51,802 nucleotides of DNA. It comes from a bacterium (GTDB lineage: Bacteria > Krumholzibacteriota > Krumholzibacteriia > LZORAL124-64-63). The translations under genes and the position numbers were made by a program. A model generated the notes under the pieces. That model saw only the letters and a program-made list of their open reading frames with translations, made no database searches and was not told where the DNA came from. This document shows, one piece after another, positions 7,052-15,747 of the stretch; the stretch's first letter is position 1, and every line of letters begins with the position of its first letter. The stretch covers positions 1 to 51,802 of the forward strand of contig JAGRNP010000015.1 in assembly GCA_020440705.1 (NCBI GenBank), read 5' to 3'.

Positions 7052-7525
7052 ATGGCGAAACGGAAGTTCGGCACCAAGGCGGCCCTGAAGCGCCGCCTCG
7101 AACGCAGGGCCGAGGAGGCCGCGGAACTCGCCCGCAAGGAAACGGCCGCCGAGCCCCGCCCCCTCGACCCCCACTGCGAGCCCCTCCGCGACTACCTGCT
7201 GGCCAAGCCGGGCGCCGAGGAGGGCTATCCCTTCGGCGACCAGGTCATGGTCTTCAAGGTGGGCGGCAAGATCTTCGGCTTCCTCGCCTGGGAGGCGCGT
7301 CCGGTCTACGTGTCGGTCAAGTGCGATCCGGAGCGCTCGGTCGAGCTGCGCGAGCAGTACAGCGGCATCACCGGCGCCTACCACCTCAACAAGAAGCACT
7401 GGCACAGCATCACCATGGACGGCTCGGTCGACCTCGAGTTCGCCAAGGCGCTGATCGACGAGGGGTACGAGCTGATCGTGGCGAGTCTGCCGGCGAAGGA
7501 CCGGGAGCGGTTGCGGGGGTTGTAG
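7052..7525 (+). CDS. MmcQ/YjbR family protein
   Basis: 157 residues. The first ~35 are a basic, Lys/Arg/Glu-rich helix (KRKFGTKAALKRRLERR), then the YjbR fold: LRDYLLAKPGAEEGYPFGDQVMVFKVGGKIFGFL, a VYVSVKCDPERSVELREQY strand-helix pair, and the signature YHLNKKHWHSITMDGS with LIDEGYELIVASLP. Family members are small DNA-binding-like proteins with a double-psi/CyaY-like fold and no fixed role. The basic N-terminal helix is an addition to the usual ~115-residue core and could bind nucleic acid. Third gene of the DUF3228 unit. Confidence 0.88.
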   Translation: MAKRKFGTKAALKRRLERRAEEAAELARKETAAEPRPLDPHCEPLRDYLLAKPGAEEGYPFGDQVMVFKVGGKIFGFLAWEARPVYVSVKCDPERSVELREQYSGITGAYHLNKKHWHSITMDGSVDLEFAKALIDEGYELIVASLPAKDRERLRGL

Positions 7526-7707
7526 GCTCGTTGCGTCCGTCCGGTCGGCAGGTGCGCGTCGGGACCGCCAGAACGGGCGCCGGGCCGTTTGTGGGGAACC
7601 TCGCTCGGGCCTTCCGTGTAGGAGCCGCCTTTCGACCACCCCGCCTCGCGACCGGGATCACCGGCATCGCGGCGGCTCGCCGGCCACCCCCACGAAGGAC
7701 TGTCTCC

Positions 7708-8331
7708 ATGCTCCGCATAGCCCTGCTGCTCCTGGTGTCGATCGCCGCCTTCCCCGCCGCCGCCCAGGAAACCGGGTCGCTGCCGTTCCATCTGCCGACA
7801 CCCGAGGGCTGGAAAACAGAAACGATCCCCTTCCCCCTCGGCTTCGCGCCCGATCTGGACTACGCCGGACTGGAGGAGCTGCGGTTCGCCCCCGGCATGT
7901 TCGACTCGACGGCGGTGGACTTCTGGACCTACACCTTCGTGTGGTGGGTCGAGCCCGACGCGGACTTCTCGGTCAGCCGTCTCGAAGGGGATCTTGTCGC
8001 CTACTGGGACGGACTGGCCGCCGCCGTCGGGCCGGGCCGCGGCTTCGAGATGGGTGAGCATGAATCGACGGTGAGACTCCGCACCGAACCCGACCCCGAG
8101 TCGGTCGGTCCGATGCAGATCAGCGGTACGGCCCACATCTTCGAACCCTTCGTCACCGGACGCCCGCTGGACCTGTATCTGGAGATCCGCATCGACAGGT
8201 GCGAGCAGCAGGACCGGCGGGTGATCTCCATCGCGGTCTCTCCGCAGCCCGCGAGCCACGCGGTGTGGTCGACCATGGGCGACATCTGGCGGGGATTCTC
8301 GTGCGAGGCCGGGTCCCGGGGCGATCACTGA
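7708..8331 (+). CDS. Exported protein of unknown function
   Basis: 207 residues. A typical signal peptide (MLRIALLLLVSIAAFPAAAQ, cleavage after AQA-like site) is followed by a compact domain with LPFHLPTPEGWKTETIPFPLGFAPDL (two fragments of one amphipathic stretch), LRFAPGMFD, and FWTYTFVWWVEPDADFS. I do not recognise the fold, though similar sequences seem to occur in environmental planctomycete- and FCB-like genomes. Two cysteines near the end could pair in the periplasm. ATG at 7708 has GAAGGA at 7694-7699. It is separated from the YjbR gene by 182 bases with no visible gene. Confidence 0.75.
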   Translation: MLRIALLLLVSIAAFPAAAQETGSLPFHLPTPEGWKTETIPFPLGFAPDLDYAGLEELRFAPGMFDSTAVDFWTYTFVWWVEPDADFSVSRLEGDLVAYWDGLAAAVGPGRGFEMGEHESTVRLRTEPDPESVGPMQISGTAHIFEPFVTGRPLDLYLEIRIDRCEQQDRRVISIAVSPQPASHAVWSTMGDIWRGFSCEAGSRGDH

Positions 8332-8361
8332 TTCCCGGCGGAGTCGCGCGACCCCGAGGCG

Positions 8362-9474
8362 TCAGAACGTCACCGGCGCCTCCATCCGGTTCCGCAGCAG
8401 GTCGCAGCTCAGGCACGAGTGCACGGGCCAGACGAGCACCAGATCGCCCGGCACGAGGCCGTCGGCGAGGCCGGCGTCGCAGCGCACGACCCCGTGCTCC
8501 TGGGACAGGCCCGTCAGGACGGTGCCGGACAGCACCTCGCCGAACCCGTCGCCGGCGACCGTGCCGAGCCGCCCGTAGCAGGGTTTCCCGTCGGGACCGG
8601 CCAGGCTCTCCTTCGACAGGTGCACCGCCCCGCCGTGGATCACGATCTCGCGCCGCTCCGGGTACACCCCGATCACCGGACACGCCACCGCCGCCGCGAG
8701 GTCGCCCGGCCCGCAGCTCCCGATCGCCAGTTGCATCAGGTCACAGAAGACGAAGTTGCCGGGCCGGATCTCGTCGCAGGCCGACAGGTCATCCACCAGG
8801 CTGCAGCAGGGCGTGTCGCCGAACGAGAGCGGCAGATCGGGGCGGTTCGCGGCCGCACGGATCGCCTGCAGGCGCATGATGGCCACGTCGTAGACGGCCT
8901 GGACGGCCCGCCGGCTCCGCGCCTCGTAGGCGTGCCCCGCGTGGGTGAGCAGGCCGGCCGGCGCCAGCGATCCGGTGCAGGCGGCCAGCACGGCGTCCAG
9001 GCGTTCGCCCTGGTCCCAGGCCAGGCCGGAGCGGCGGTAGCCCGTGTCGATCTTCACCGACACCGCCAGCGGCACGTCGGCGACGGCGGCCAGCGCGGCG
9101 GTCACGTCCGGATCGTCGACGAGGAGCCCGAGCCGGCCGCCCTGCTCGTGCAGGTGCCGGGCCAGGGCCAGCGCGCGCGGCGTCTCCAGCGGGTTGTGCA
9201 GGATGGCCACCGTCATGTCGCGCCAGCCGAGGTCGGCGAAATGGTGCGCCATGTCGAGGCTCGAGACGGTGATGCGGTCGACGCCGGCGTCGGCGAACCA
9301 GCGCCCGACGGCGCCCGACTGGTGGGTCTTGAAGTGGGGGCGGAAGGCGGCGCCGGCCGCGCGGGCGCGCGCGGCCATGCGCGCGATGTTGGCCCGGGCC
9401 CGGGCCTCGTCGAGAAGCAGGGTCGGGCGGGTCACGCCGCGGGCCTGCAGGATTTCGCTGGTGGTGCGCAACAT
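8362..9474 (-). CDS. D-threonine aldolase / D-serine dehydratase-like PLP enzyme
   Basis: 370 residues, full length for the DSD1 family. An alanine-racemase-type TIM barrel binds PLP through Lys49 in RPHFKTHQS; HAGHAYEAR and GDTPCCS follow, and the C-terminal beta domain has the zinc-type ending VWPVHSCLSCDLL. Known reactions in the family: metal- and PLP-dependent cleavage of D-threonine to glycine and acetaldehyde, or deamination of D-serine; 3-hydroxy-D-aspartate aldolase is another possibility. Substrate cannot be told from the sequence. It is a single-gene unit. No Shine-Dalgarno sequence precedes the ATG; an extended -10 lies six bases upstream, predicting a leaderless mRNA. Confidence 0.85.
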   Translation of the reverse strand: MLRTTSEILQARGVTRPTLLLDEARARANIARMAARARAAGAAFRPHFKTHQSGAVGRWFADAGVDRITVSSLDMAHHFADLGWRDMTVAILHNPLETPRALALARHLHEQGGRLGLLVDDPDVTAALAAVADVPLAVSVKIDTGYRRSGLAWDQGERLDAVLAACTGSLAPAGLLTHAGHAYEARSRRAVQAVYDVAIMRLQAIRAAANRPDLPLSFGDTPCCSLVDDLSACDEIRPGNFVFCDLMQLAIGSCGPGDLAAAVACPVIGVYPERREIVIHGGAVHLSKESLAGPDGKPCYGRLGTVAGDGFGEVLSGTVLTGLSQEHGVVRCDAGLADGLVPGDLVLVWPVHSCLSCDLLRNRMEAPVTF

Positions 9475-9480
9475 GAAGGC

Positions 9481-9491
9481 AGTCTAGCACG
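9481..9491 (-). promoter_or_regulatory. Extended -10 predicting a leaderless mRNA
   Basis: Reading the minus strand, GTGC then TAGACT (9486-9481) is followed by six bases and the ATG at 9474. The TGn extension is present, there is no convincing -35 and no ribosome site. Transcription should start at or beside the ATG. Confidence 0.5.
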
Positions 9492-9556
9492 TCCGGCGGG
9501 TTTGACCGTTGCCAATTCGCCGCGCTTGATCGATCCTGAGGCGCAGGAGGGTTCCC

Positions 9557-9946
9557 ATGAAATGCCCCGTCTGCCGCGTGCCGACCTTCGTGGTCGAGTA
9601 CGACAACATCGAACTGGACCTCTGCGCCGGCTGCGACGGCGTGTGGTTCGACGCCGGCGAGCTCGAGCTGCTGCTCGACGACCGCCACGCCGTCCTCGCG
9701 GCGGCCGACACCGACGAGGCGGGCCGCGACTGCCCCATCTGTCGCCGCCGCATGGACAAGGTGAATATCGGCCCCGGACACCGTGTACTCATCGACAGCT
9801 GCCCGGACGGGTGCGGCCTGTGGTTCGACGCCCACGAGCTGGGCGACCTCACGGCCGACCTGGCGGCCAGCGGCTGGCAGGTCCCGCCGGACGTCCGGCG
9901 CTTCCTGAGCGAGATGTTTCCCCAGAAAGGTGAAGAATCATGCTAG
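9557..9946 (+). CDS. Twin zf-TFIIB zinc-ribbon protein
   Basis: 129 residues with two TFIIB-type zinc ribbons: CPVC...CAGC (about 3-26) ending GVWFDAGELELLL, and CPIC...CPDGC (about 58-85) ending GLWFDAHELGDL. Members are often encoded with membrane proteases or chaperones and have no proven role. GAGGAGG-like ribosome site at 9545-9551 (GCAGGAGGG). The last seven bases overlap the start of the LemA gene, so translation is coupled; the unit continues into an HtpX-like protease, whose own C-terminus is another zinc ribbon. Confidence 0.88.
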   Translation: MKCPVCRVPTFVVEYDNIELDLCAGCDGVWFDAGELELLLDDRHAVLAAADTDEAGRDCPICRRRMDKVNIGPGHRVLIDSCPDGCGLWFDAHELGDLTADLAASGWQVPPDVRRFLSEMFPQKGEESC

Positions 9947-10512
9947 CAGTGCCCCTGATGATCATCCTCGGCCTGATCGTCGTTGTCGTGGTGTGGGTGA
10001 TCGGGATCTACAACTCCCTGGTCGGGCTGCGCAACCGGGTCAAGGAGGCCTGGGCCCAGGTCGACGTGCAGCTGAAGCGCCGCTTCGACCTGATCCCGAA
10101 CCTGATGGAGACGGTGAAGGGGTACATGAGCCACGAGCGGGAGACCCTCGAGGCCGTGACCCAGGCCCGCGCGGCCGTGGCCGGAGCCGGCTCGGGCGAC
10201 GTGGGGGCCCGCATGCAGGCCGAAGGCGCGCTGGGCATGGCCCTCGGCCGCCTGCTCGCCGTGAGCGAGGCGTATCCCGACCTGAAGGCCAGCACGAACT
10301 TCCTCGCCCTGCAGGAGGAACTGACGAGCACCGAGAACAAGATCGGTTTCGCCCGCCAGTTCTACAACGAGAGCGTCATGAACATGAACAACAAGGTGCA
10401 GATGTTCCCCGGGAACATCATCGCCGGCATGTTCAACTTCCAGCAGGAGAAGTTCTTCGAGGTGACCGACGAGGCCCAGCGCGAGGCCCCGAAGGTCAGC
10501 TTCGACAAGTAG
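9940..10512 (+). CDS. lemA: LemA family membrane protein
   Basis: 190 residues. One N-terminal membrane segment (about 5-24, MIILGLIVVVVVWVIGIY) with the remainder on the outer side, followed by the LemA signature: YNSLVGLRNRVKEAWAQVDVQLKRRFDLIPNLMETVKGYMSHE and the helical bundle ending IGFARQFYNESVMNMNNKVQMFPGNIIA. The family is widespread and of unclear function, commonly paired with HtpX/M48 proteases, as here (24 bases to the next start). The start overlaps the zinc-ribbon gene. Likely part of an envelope quality-control pair. Confidence 0.93.
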   Translation: MLAVPLMIILGLIVVVVVWVIGIYNSLVGLRNRVKEAWAQVDVQLKRRFDLIPNLMETVKGYMSHERETLEAVTQARAAVAGAGSGDVGARMQAEGALGMALGRLLAVSEAYPDLKASTNFLALQEELTSTENKIGFARQFYNESVMNMNNKVQMFPGNIIAGMFNFQQEKFFEVTDEAQREAPKVSFDK

Positions 10513-10536
10513 TCTTCCGAAAGCGCGGCGACACAC

Positions 10537-11745
10537 ATGTGGGAACAGATCGCGGCCAACCGGCGCAAGTCGATCGTCCTGGTGACGATGATGGGCCTGC
10601 TGCTCGGCGCCCTCGGCTTCTTCGGCGGCGTGGCCTTCCTCGGGCGGGACGGGGGCGGCCTCGCCGGCCTCGTCCTGGCCCTGGTGGTGTGGGCGATCAT
10701 GACGGCCACGGCCTGGTTCCAGGGCGACAACGTGATGCTGTCGGTGGCGCGGGCGAAGAAGGTGGCGCCGGGCGACCTGCCCATGCTCCACAACATCGTC
10801 GAGGAGATGACCCTCGCCGCGGGCCTGCCGAAGATCCCCGCCCTGTACGTCATCGACGACCCCGCGCCCAACGCCTTCGCCACCGGGCGCACGCCCGAGA
10901 CGGCGGCGGTGGCCGTCACCAGCGGCCTGCTGCGCACCCTCGACCGCGACGAGCTGCAGGGCGTGATCGCCCATGAGATGGCCCACGTGCGCAACCGCGA
11001 CATCCAGCTCATGCTCTTCGCGGGCGTGCTGGCGGGCGCCATCGTCATCCTCTCGGAGATCGGCCTGCGCGGCATGTGGTTCGGCGGCGGCCGCAGCCGC
11101 AGCCGGCGCGACGGCGGCGGCGACTCGGGAGCCATCTTCGCCGTGATCGCCGTGGTGCTGATGATCCTGGCCCCGATCCTTTCGCAGCTCATCTACTTCG
11201 CCGTCAGCCGCAAGCGCGAGTACCTGGCCGACGCTTCGGCGGCCACCTTCACGCGCTACCCCGAGGGCCTGGCCCGGGCGCTGGAGAAGATCGCCGGTGA
11301 CTCGCACAAGCTGGGCAACGTGACGAGTGCGACTGCGCCGAACTACATCATCAACCCGCTGAAGCGGAGCGGAAAGATGGCGGCGAACGCCACCAGCACC
11401 CACCCGCCCATCGACGAGCGCATCCGCATCCTGCGCAGCATGGGCGGCGGGGCGAGCTTCCGGGCCTACGACGAGAGCTACCGCAAGGTGAGGGGGGGCG
11501 GGGGCGTGATCCCGGGCTCGGCGCTGAAGGACGATGCCGGCGCCGCAGCCGCGCCGCGCCGGGAGGCCCCGCGGCCGGAACCGGCGGCCCGGAAGGTGCG
11601 CGCCCGCGAGGTGGACGACTTCCTCTACGGCAAGGAAGGCTACCGCCGCATCCCGTGCGCCTGCGGCACCGTCCTGAAGATCCCGCCCGGCTTCGCCTCG
11701 CCGGGGGCCAAGTGCCCGCGGTGCGGGACGGTGCACAAGATCTAG
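10537..11745 (+). CDS. htpX: HtpX-like M48 membrane metalloprotease with C-terminal zinc ribbon
   Basis: 402 residues. Two N-terminal membrane helices (about 13-60), the zinc-binding HEMAH (146-150), further membrane segments around 168-182 and 205-230, and the third-ligand region KREYLADASAA. Known role: degradation of misfolded membrane proteins with the active site on the cytoplasmic side. Beyond the usual ~290-residue HtpX core there is a disordered linker and a zinc ribbon, C374xC376 and CPRC (393-396), ending GTVHKI. The linker contains a G7 run near 11490. Third gene of the zinc ribbon/LemA unit. The 30 bases ending at its stop are repeated right after it. Confidence 0.92.
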   Translation: MWEQIAANRRKSIVLVTMMGLLLGALGFFGGVAFLGRDGGGLAGLVLALVVWAIMTATAWFQGDNVMLSVARAKKVAPGDLPMLHNIVEEMTLAAGLPKIPALYVIDDPAPNAFATGRTPETAAVAVTSGLLRTLDRDELQGVIAHEMAHVRNRDIQLMLFAGVLAGAIVILSEIGLRGMWFGGGRSRSRRDGGGDSGAIFAVIAVVLMILAPILSQLIYFAVSRKREYLADASAATFTRYPEGLARALEKIAGDSHKLGNVTSATAPNYIINPLKRSGKMAANATSTHPPIDERIRILRSMGGGASFRAYDESYRKVRGGGGVIPGSALKDDAGAAAAPRREAPRPEPAARKVRAREVDDFLYGKEGYRRIPCACGTVLKIPPGFASPGAKCPRCGTVHKI

Positions 11746-11787
11746 GGACCGCGGTGCGGGACGGTTCACAAGATCCAGTGCCCGCGG
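11716..11787 (+). repeat. 33-bp-period tandem repeat across the htpX stop codon
   Basis: 11716-11745 and 11749-11778 match at 28 of 30 bases; a third partial copy (AGTGCCCGCGG) continues at the same 33-base period to 11787. The period is 11 codons, so the frame after the TAG would repeat PRCGTVHKI. The stop codon of the protease sits in the first unit, where the second has CAG. Confidence 0.85.
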
Positions 11788-11963
11788 CTTCCCTCCGGAT
11801 CCATCGGGGCAGACCCGCTTTCGGCTCGGCCGCGAAGCGGGCCCGCCGCCCCGCCTCGGGTGCCCTAACGGTCTGCCGCCTATCGGGTCGGCGCAGTGGT
11901 TCGGGGAGCAGATCCGGTGAAAACGGATGGAATACCGATCCTCCGGCCTCCCAGCACTTCTTC

Positions 11964-13250
11964 CTAGCGGATGAGCGCCATGGCGCCGGTAGCGATCTCG
12001 TCGTCGGCGATCACGCGGTACCAGTACACGCCCGAGGGCGCCGCCAGCCCGGCGTCGTCGCATCCGTTCCAGACCAGTTCCTGCGGGCCGGTCGCCAGTC
12101 GACGCGAGCCGAAGCTCCGGACCTTGCGGCCACGGGCATCGACGATCTCGACGCGCACGTCGGCCGCCGCCGCCAGGACGAACGTCAGGACGGTGCGGGG
12201 GTTGAACGGGTTGGGATGGTTGGCGACGTGCGAGATCCGACTGCCGGGCACCTCGGGAGCGTCGGCGACGTAGGGGATCCAGCTGCCGACCACGTTGTCG
12301 AATTCGTCGAATTCGGCGGCGTCGTCGCCGGCGTCGAGGCGGACGAGCACCAGATCGCCAGGGGCAGCCGGAACAGAGAACGATACGGAGGCGAACAGGT
12401 CGCACGCGCACTTGTCGAAGAGGAAATCCCCCAGTTCCACACGAATGGTCTTGCACTCGCCGGTGGGACAGCCGCCGTCACACGGAGGCGCCGAGCCGAT
12501 ATAGCAACTCAGGCCGCCCGCGACCACTTCCGTCTCGACGTCCGTCGCGTCGACCAGGATGCCGTTGACTTCAACGGCCATTTCCGTTGCCACCGAGGGC
12601 GAGAAGTCCTGGCCCACGGCAAGGTGATACTCGAGAACGCCTGTGGCCACGCCGTCCTCGACGGTCAGCGTCAGGGCGGTGGCGGTGAAGTCCAACTGCG
12701 GGTCAGTCGGCAGCCCGGCAGGCGCTGCGGTGGCGATGAAGACCACCGCCTGGTCGCCGTCGATCTCCTCGTCGTGGCCGGCGAAGTGGGCGCGGGCGAC
12801 CAGTATGCCGCCGAACTCGCCGTAGCCATCGGTGTCGAAGCTGACGGCCCAGCCGTCGGTCGGGTCGGTGTCGGATCCGAGAAGTTCGCCGAACTCAGGC
12901 GATGGCGGCAGGTCCTCGCCGCGGGTCAGATAGAGGTCTATGCCCAGGAGCGGATCGGCACTTGCGATGTCGAAGTCCACGGTGACCATGTCGCCGGCCG
13001 CGATCCGCAGGAAGGGCAGCCCGAGCAGGCGGCCGTACCCGCTGCTCGACGGGGCGACCGCGACGTTGATGTCGCCCTTCTGCGCGTCCCACTTCTTGAG
13101 ACAGTCCCGTACGCAGAGATAGAAGTCCCAGGAAAGGTCGCTGTAGCTGCCCAGGCAGTCCTGGATGCAGTCGTGCATCTCGGTCATGGTGTCGGCCTGG
13201 GCGGGAAGAGCGAAGAGCAGGACGCAGATCGCGATCAGGAGTGACTTCAT
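11964..13250 (-). CDS. Secreted Cys-rich protein with C-terminal FlgD-like sorting domain
   Basis: 428 residues. Signal peptide to about residue 20 (LPAQA), then a helical stretch with two CX3C motifs (CIQDC and CVRDC) 13 residues apart, a beta-rich middle resembling cadherin/Calx-type or CARDB-like domains, a second Cys cluster (CYIGSAPPCDGGCPTGEC, KCAC), and a C-terminal HPNPFNPRT...GRKVRSF...SGVYWYRV domain. That ending is the FlgD-Ig/type A sorting domain of exported proteins in FCB-group bacteria (type IX secretion or relatives). No enzyme motif is seen. ATG at 13250 is chosen since TCCTTT (13259-13264, AAAGGA on this strand) gives 8-base spacing. A TTGACA/TAGAAT promoter lies upstream. 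Confidence 0.8.
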   Translation of the reverse strand: MKSLLIAICVLLFALPAQADTMTEMHDCIQDCLGSYSDLSWDFYLCVRDCLKKWDAQKGDINVAVAPSSSGYGRLLGLPFLRIAAGDMVTVDFDIASADPLLGIDLYLTRGEDLPPSPEFGELLGSDTDPTDGWAVSFDTDGYGEFGGILVARAHFAGHDEEIDGDQAVVFIATAAPAGLPTDPQLDFTATALTLTVEDGVATGVLEYHLAVGQDFSPSVATEMAVEVNGILVDATDVETEVVAGGLSCYIGSAPPCDGGCPTGECKTIRVELGDFLFDKCACDLFASVSFSVPAAPGDLVLVRLDAGDDAAEFDEFDNVVGSWIPYVADAPEVPGSRISHVANHPNPFNPRTVLTFVLAAAADVRVEIVDARGRKVRSFGSRRLATGPQELVWNGCDDAGLAAPSGVYWYRVIADDEIATGAMALIR

Positions 13251-13295
13251 GGCGCACATCCTTTGTGGTCAGGGAGCGCAGCGGAAACCGGAGTC

Positions 13296-13325
13296 ATTCT
13301 ATCTGAATCAGATCGGCGGTGTCAA
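13296..13325 (-). promoter_or_regulatory. Sigma70-type promoter with palindrome in the spacer
   Basis: On the minus strand: -35 TTGACA (13325-13320), 18-base spacer, -10 TAGAAT (13301-13296). The spacer contains a perfect 6-1-6 inverted repeat ATCTGA-T-TCAGAT (13313-13301), a natural operator position. It should drive the Cys-rich secreted protein. Confidence 0.7.
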
Positions 13326-13434
13326 CGGGGCTGGACAAGGTTGCGGACCGGTCCTGGCGGGAGTCGACGACACGGGTCGGAGCCGCGGCCGGAGGCGGCC
13401 CGCGTCGACGGCCTCGATCCGCGCAGCCACCGCA

Positions 13435-15747
13435 CTACGTGGCGTCCACCGTCCCGGGCAGCAGGTCCGCCAGCACGGCGCACAGGTGTTCGCTGTCGAT
13501 GGGCTTGGGCACGTACCCGTCCATGCCCGCATCCAGGCAGCGATCCATGTCGGAGCTCAGGGCGTGGGCGGTGACCCCGATGATGGGCAGATGGCGCCCG
13601 GCGACCGCCTCATCGCGCCGGATCCTGCGGGTCATCTCCAGGCCGTCCATGAGCGGCATCTGCACATCCGTGAGGATCACGTCGTAGGTGTCGCGTCGGG
13701 AGGCGACCAGACCCTCCTGGCCGTTGGCCGCCATCGTGACGTTGCAGCCGAGCTTGCGGAGCAGCAGGCGCGCGAAGGTCTGGTTGATGGGGTTGTCCTC
13801 GACGACGAGGACGGAGAGTCCCTGCAGCGAGGGCCCGACGCGGCTGCGGGCGGCTTCGTCCTCCTGCCGGGCCGGGCGCTCGCCGGGCGGCGTGAGCACG
13901 GTCTGTAGCCGGGTCGGTTTGATCGGCGTGACGAGGTTTTCGCAATGGGGGCACATGCCGTCGCCGCCCTGGCCGAGGGCGGCGAGGGCGAGGGTGCGGG
14001 TGTCCGGGGCTGCCAGGGCCGCGTCCAGGGCCGGCCGGAAGCCTCCCGCCAACGACCTCGCCAGTTCGACCTCGTAGAAGAACAGCGAGGGCCGCGTCCC
14101 GGGGTCCGTCATGCGGGCGACCAGTTCGGAAGGGTCGGTTTCCGGGCCCAGCATCTCCACGTCCCATTCCAGGGCGACGAGTTGGGCGCGCAGGGTCTCG
14201 ACCGCCAGGCCCGAGCGCGCGTAGACGAGCACGGGGGCGCCGGCGCCCCGCGGCCAGATGCCGTCTTCGTGGCCCACGGGCGGAAGCGCCACCGAGAACG
14301 AGAAGGTCGTCCCCACGCCGACCTCGCTGTGCAGGGCGAGTCGGCCGCCCATGAGCTCGACCAGCTGGTGCGAGATGGCCAGGCCGAGGCCGGTGCCGCC
14401 GTACTTGCGCGTCGTCGAGGCGTCGGCCTGGGCGAAGGCCCTGAAGACCGTCGTCTGGGCCTTGGGGTCGATGCCGATGCCCGTATCGCGCACGGTGAAC
14501 GAGATCGCCCCGGGAGCGGACGGCCCCGGGGCCACGGACAGGACGACCGAGCCCTCGGCGGTGAACTTGACGGCATTGCCGAGCAGGTTGACCAGGATCT
14601 GACGCAGCCGTCCCGGGTCTCCGGTCACGTGCCGCGGAACCGCCGGATCCAGGTCGCAGACGAACTCGACGTCGCGGCGGGCCGCATCGAGGCCGAAGGT
14701 GTCGGTGATCCCGTCCAGCAGCGCGTAGAGGTCGAAGATCAACGACTCGAGTTCGAGGCGCCCCGCTTCGACCTTCGAGAAGTCGAGGATGTCGTTGATG
14801 ATGTTCAGCAGGGCCTCGGAGCTGTCCTTGACGATCATCAGGTTGCGGCGCTGCTCGATGTCGAGATCGCTGTCGAGGGTGAGTTCGGTCATGCCCATGA
14901 TGCCGTTCATGGGGGTGCGGATCTCGTGCGACATGTTGGCCAGGAACAGGCTTTTGGCCTGGTTGGCCCGATCGGCCTCCTCGACCGCCTCCTGCAGTTC
15001 CATCGTGCGCTGCGCGACCTTCGACTCGAGCGTGCGGTTGTGTTCCTCGAGCTCGGCCCGCGACTGGGCCAGGCTGCGGGCGAGGGTGTTGAACGCGGCG
15101 CCCAGCTGGCCGAGCTCGTCGCCGGCCTCGGTGGGAACGCGCACGTCGAGGCGCCCCTCGGACATGGCGGCCGCGGCTTCGCTCAACTGGGCGATGGGTC
15201 GCGTCAGACGGCGGGAAACGGCCGTGCCGGCGGCCAGCCCGAGCAGCCCGACCAGGGCGCTGACGACCATCGTGGCCATGCGGTTGCGCTCGACCTCGAA
15301 CTTCATGCCCACGGTGTCCACGTGCAGCACGAGGGTCCCGAGCAGGCGGTCGCGGGGGCCGATCGGGGCGACGACCTCGAGATGGTCGCCGTGCTGGTTC
15401 ACGCGGGTCTCGCCGACGGGACGGGCGTGGTCCCGGCAGAGCTCGCGGCCGGCCACCGTCCGGCCGTGCGCATCGATGACCTGCACGCCGGTGATGCCCG
15501 GATCGTGGGTCGCGCTGGCCAGCGTCTCCTCGAGGCCGCGGACGTCCTCGAACTCGAGCGAGGCCACGAGATTGTAGGCGAGAACCTCGGCCACGCCGAC
15601 GGCCTTGGTCTCGAGGGCGGCGCGAACGAGACGCTCCATGCGGGGCGGGAAATAGAAGGCGATCGAGAAGGCTCCCATGAGCGAGACCGCGACGATGGTC
15701 AACGAGACTTTCGTCCTGATGCTCAATGCGTGCCAGCGGGACATCAT
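13435..15747 (-). CDS. Hybrid sensor histidine kinase with HAMP, degenerate receiver and C-terminal receiver
   Basis: 770 residues. Order: membrane helix (about 11-33), periplasmic domain resembling CHASE8 (about 35-150), second helix (about 160-180), HAMP, coiled coil, HisKA with His274 in [10 protein letters not shown], HATPase (N box with NLLGNAVKF, then DTGIGI and GGTGLGLAI), a receiver-like segment (about 500-610) that lacks the phospho-acceptor but carries CPHC, and a true receiver with Asp694 in LTDVQMP and Lys in PKPID. Known role: autophosphorylation and internal phosphorelay. ATG at 15747 overlaps the YfiR stop as ATGA. With the receptor and YfiR genes it forms a signalling operon; no Hpt or output regulator gene is adjacent. 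Confidence 0.92.
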   Translation of the reverse strand: MMSRWHALSIRTKVSLTIVAVSLMGAFSIAFYFPPRMERLVRAALETKAVGVAEVLAYNLVASLEFEDVRGLEETLASATHDPGITGVQVIDAHGRTVAGRELCRDHARPVGETRVNQHGDHLEVVAPIGPRDRLLGTLVLHVDTVGMKFEVERNRMATMVVSALVGLLGLAAGTAVSRRLTRPIAQLSEAAAAMSEGRLDVRVPTEAGDELGQLGAAFNTLARSLAQSRAELEEHNRTLESKVAQRTMELQEAVEEADRANQAKSLFLANMSHEIRTPMNGIMGMTELTLDSDLDIEQRRNLMIVKDSSEALLNIINDILDFSKVEAGRLELESLIFDLYALLDGITDTFGLDAARRDVEFVCDLDPAVPRHVTGDPGRLRQILVNLLGNAVKFTAEGSVVLSVAPGPSAPGAISFTVRDTGIGIDPKAQTTVFRAFAQADASTTRKYGGTGLGLAISHQLVELMGGRLALHSEVGVGTTFSFSVALPPVGHEDGIWPRGAGAPVLVYARSGLAVETLRAQLVALEWDVEMLGPETDPSELVARMTDPGTRPSLFFYEVELARSLAGGFRPALDAALAAPDTRTLALAALGQGGDGMCPHCENLVTPIKPTRLQTVLTPPGERPARQEDEAARSRVGPSLQGLSVLVVEDNPINQTFARLLLRKLGCNVTMAANGQEGLVASRRDTYDVILTDVQMPLMDGLEMTRRIRRDEAVAGRHLPIIGVTAHALSSDMDRCLDAGMDGYVPKPIDSEHLCAVLADLLPGTVDAT

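Noticed and set aside
11488-11500. G7 run inside the htpX-like gene as a phase-variation tract
   Set aside because: Seven G in a genome this GC-rich is expected by chance, and it lies in a disordered linker late in the gene. Kept only as a note.
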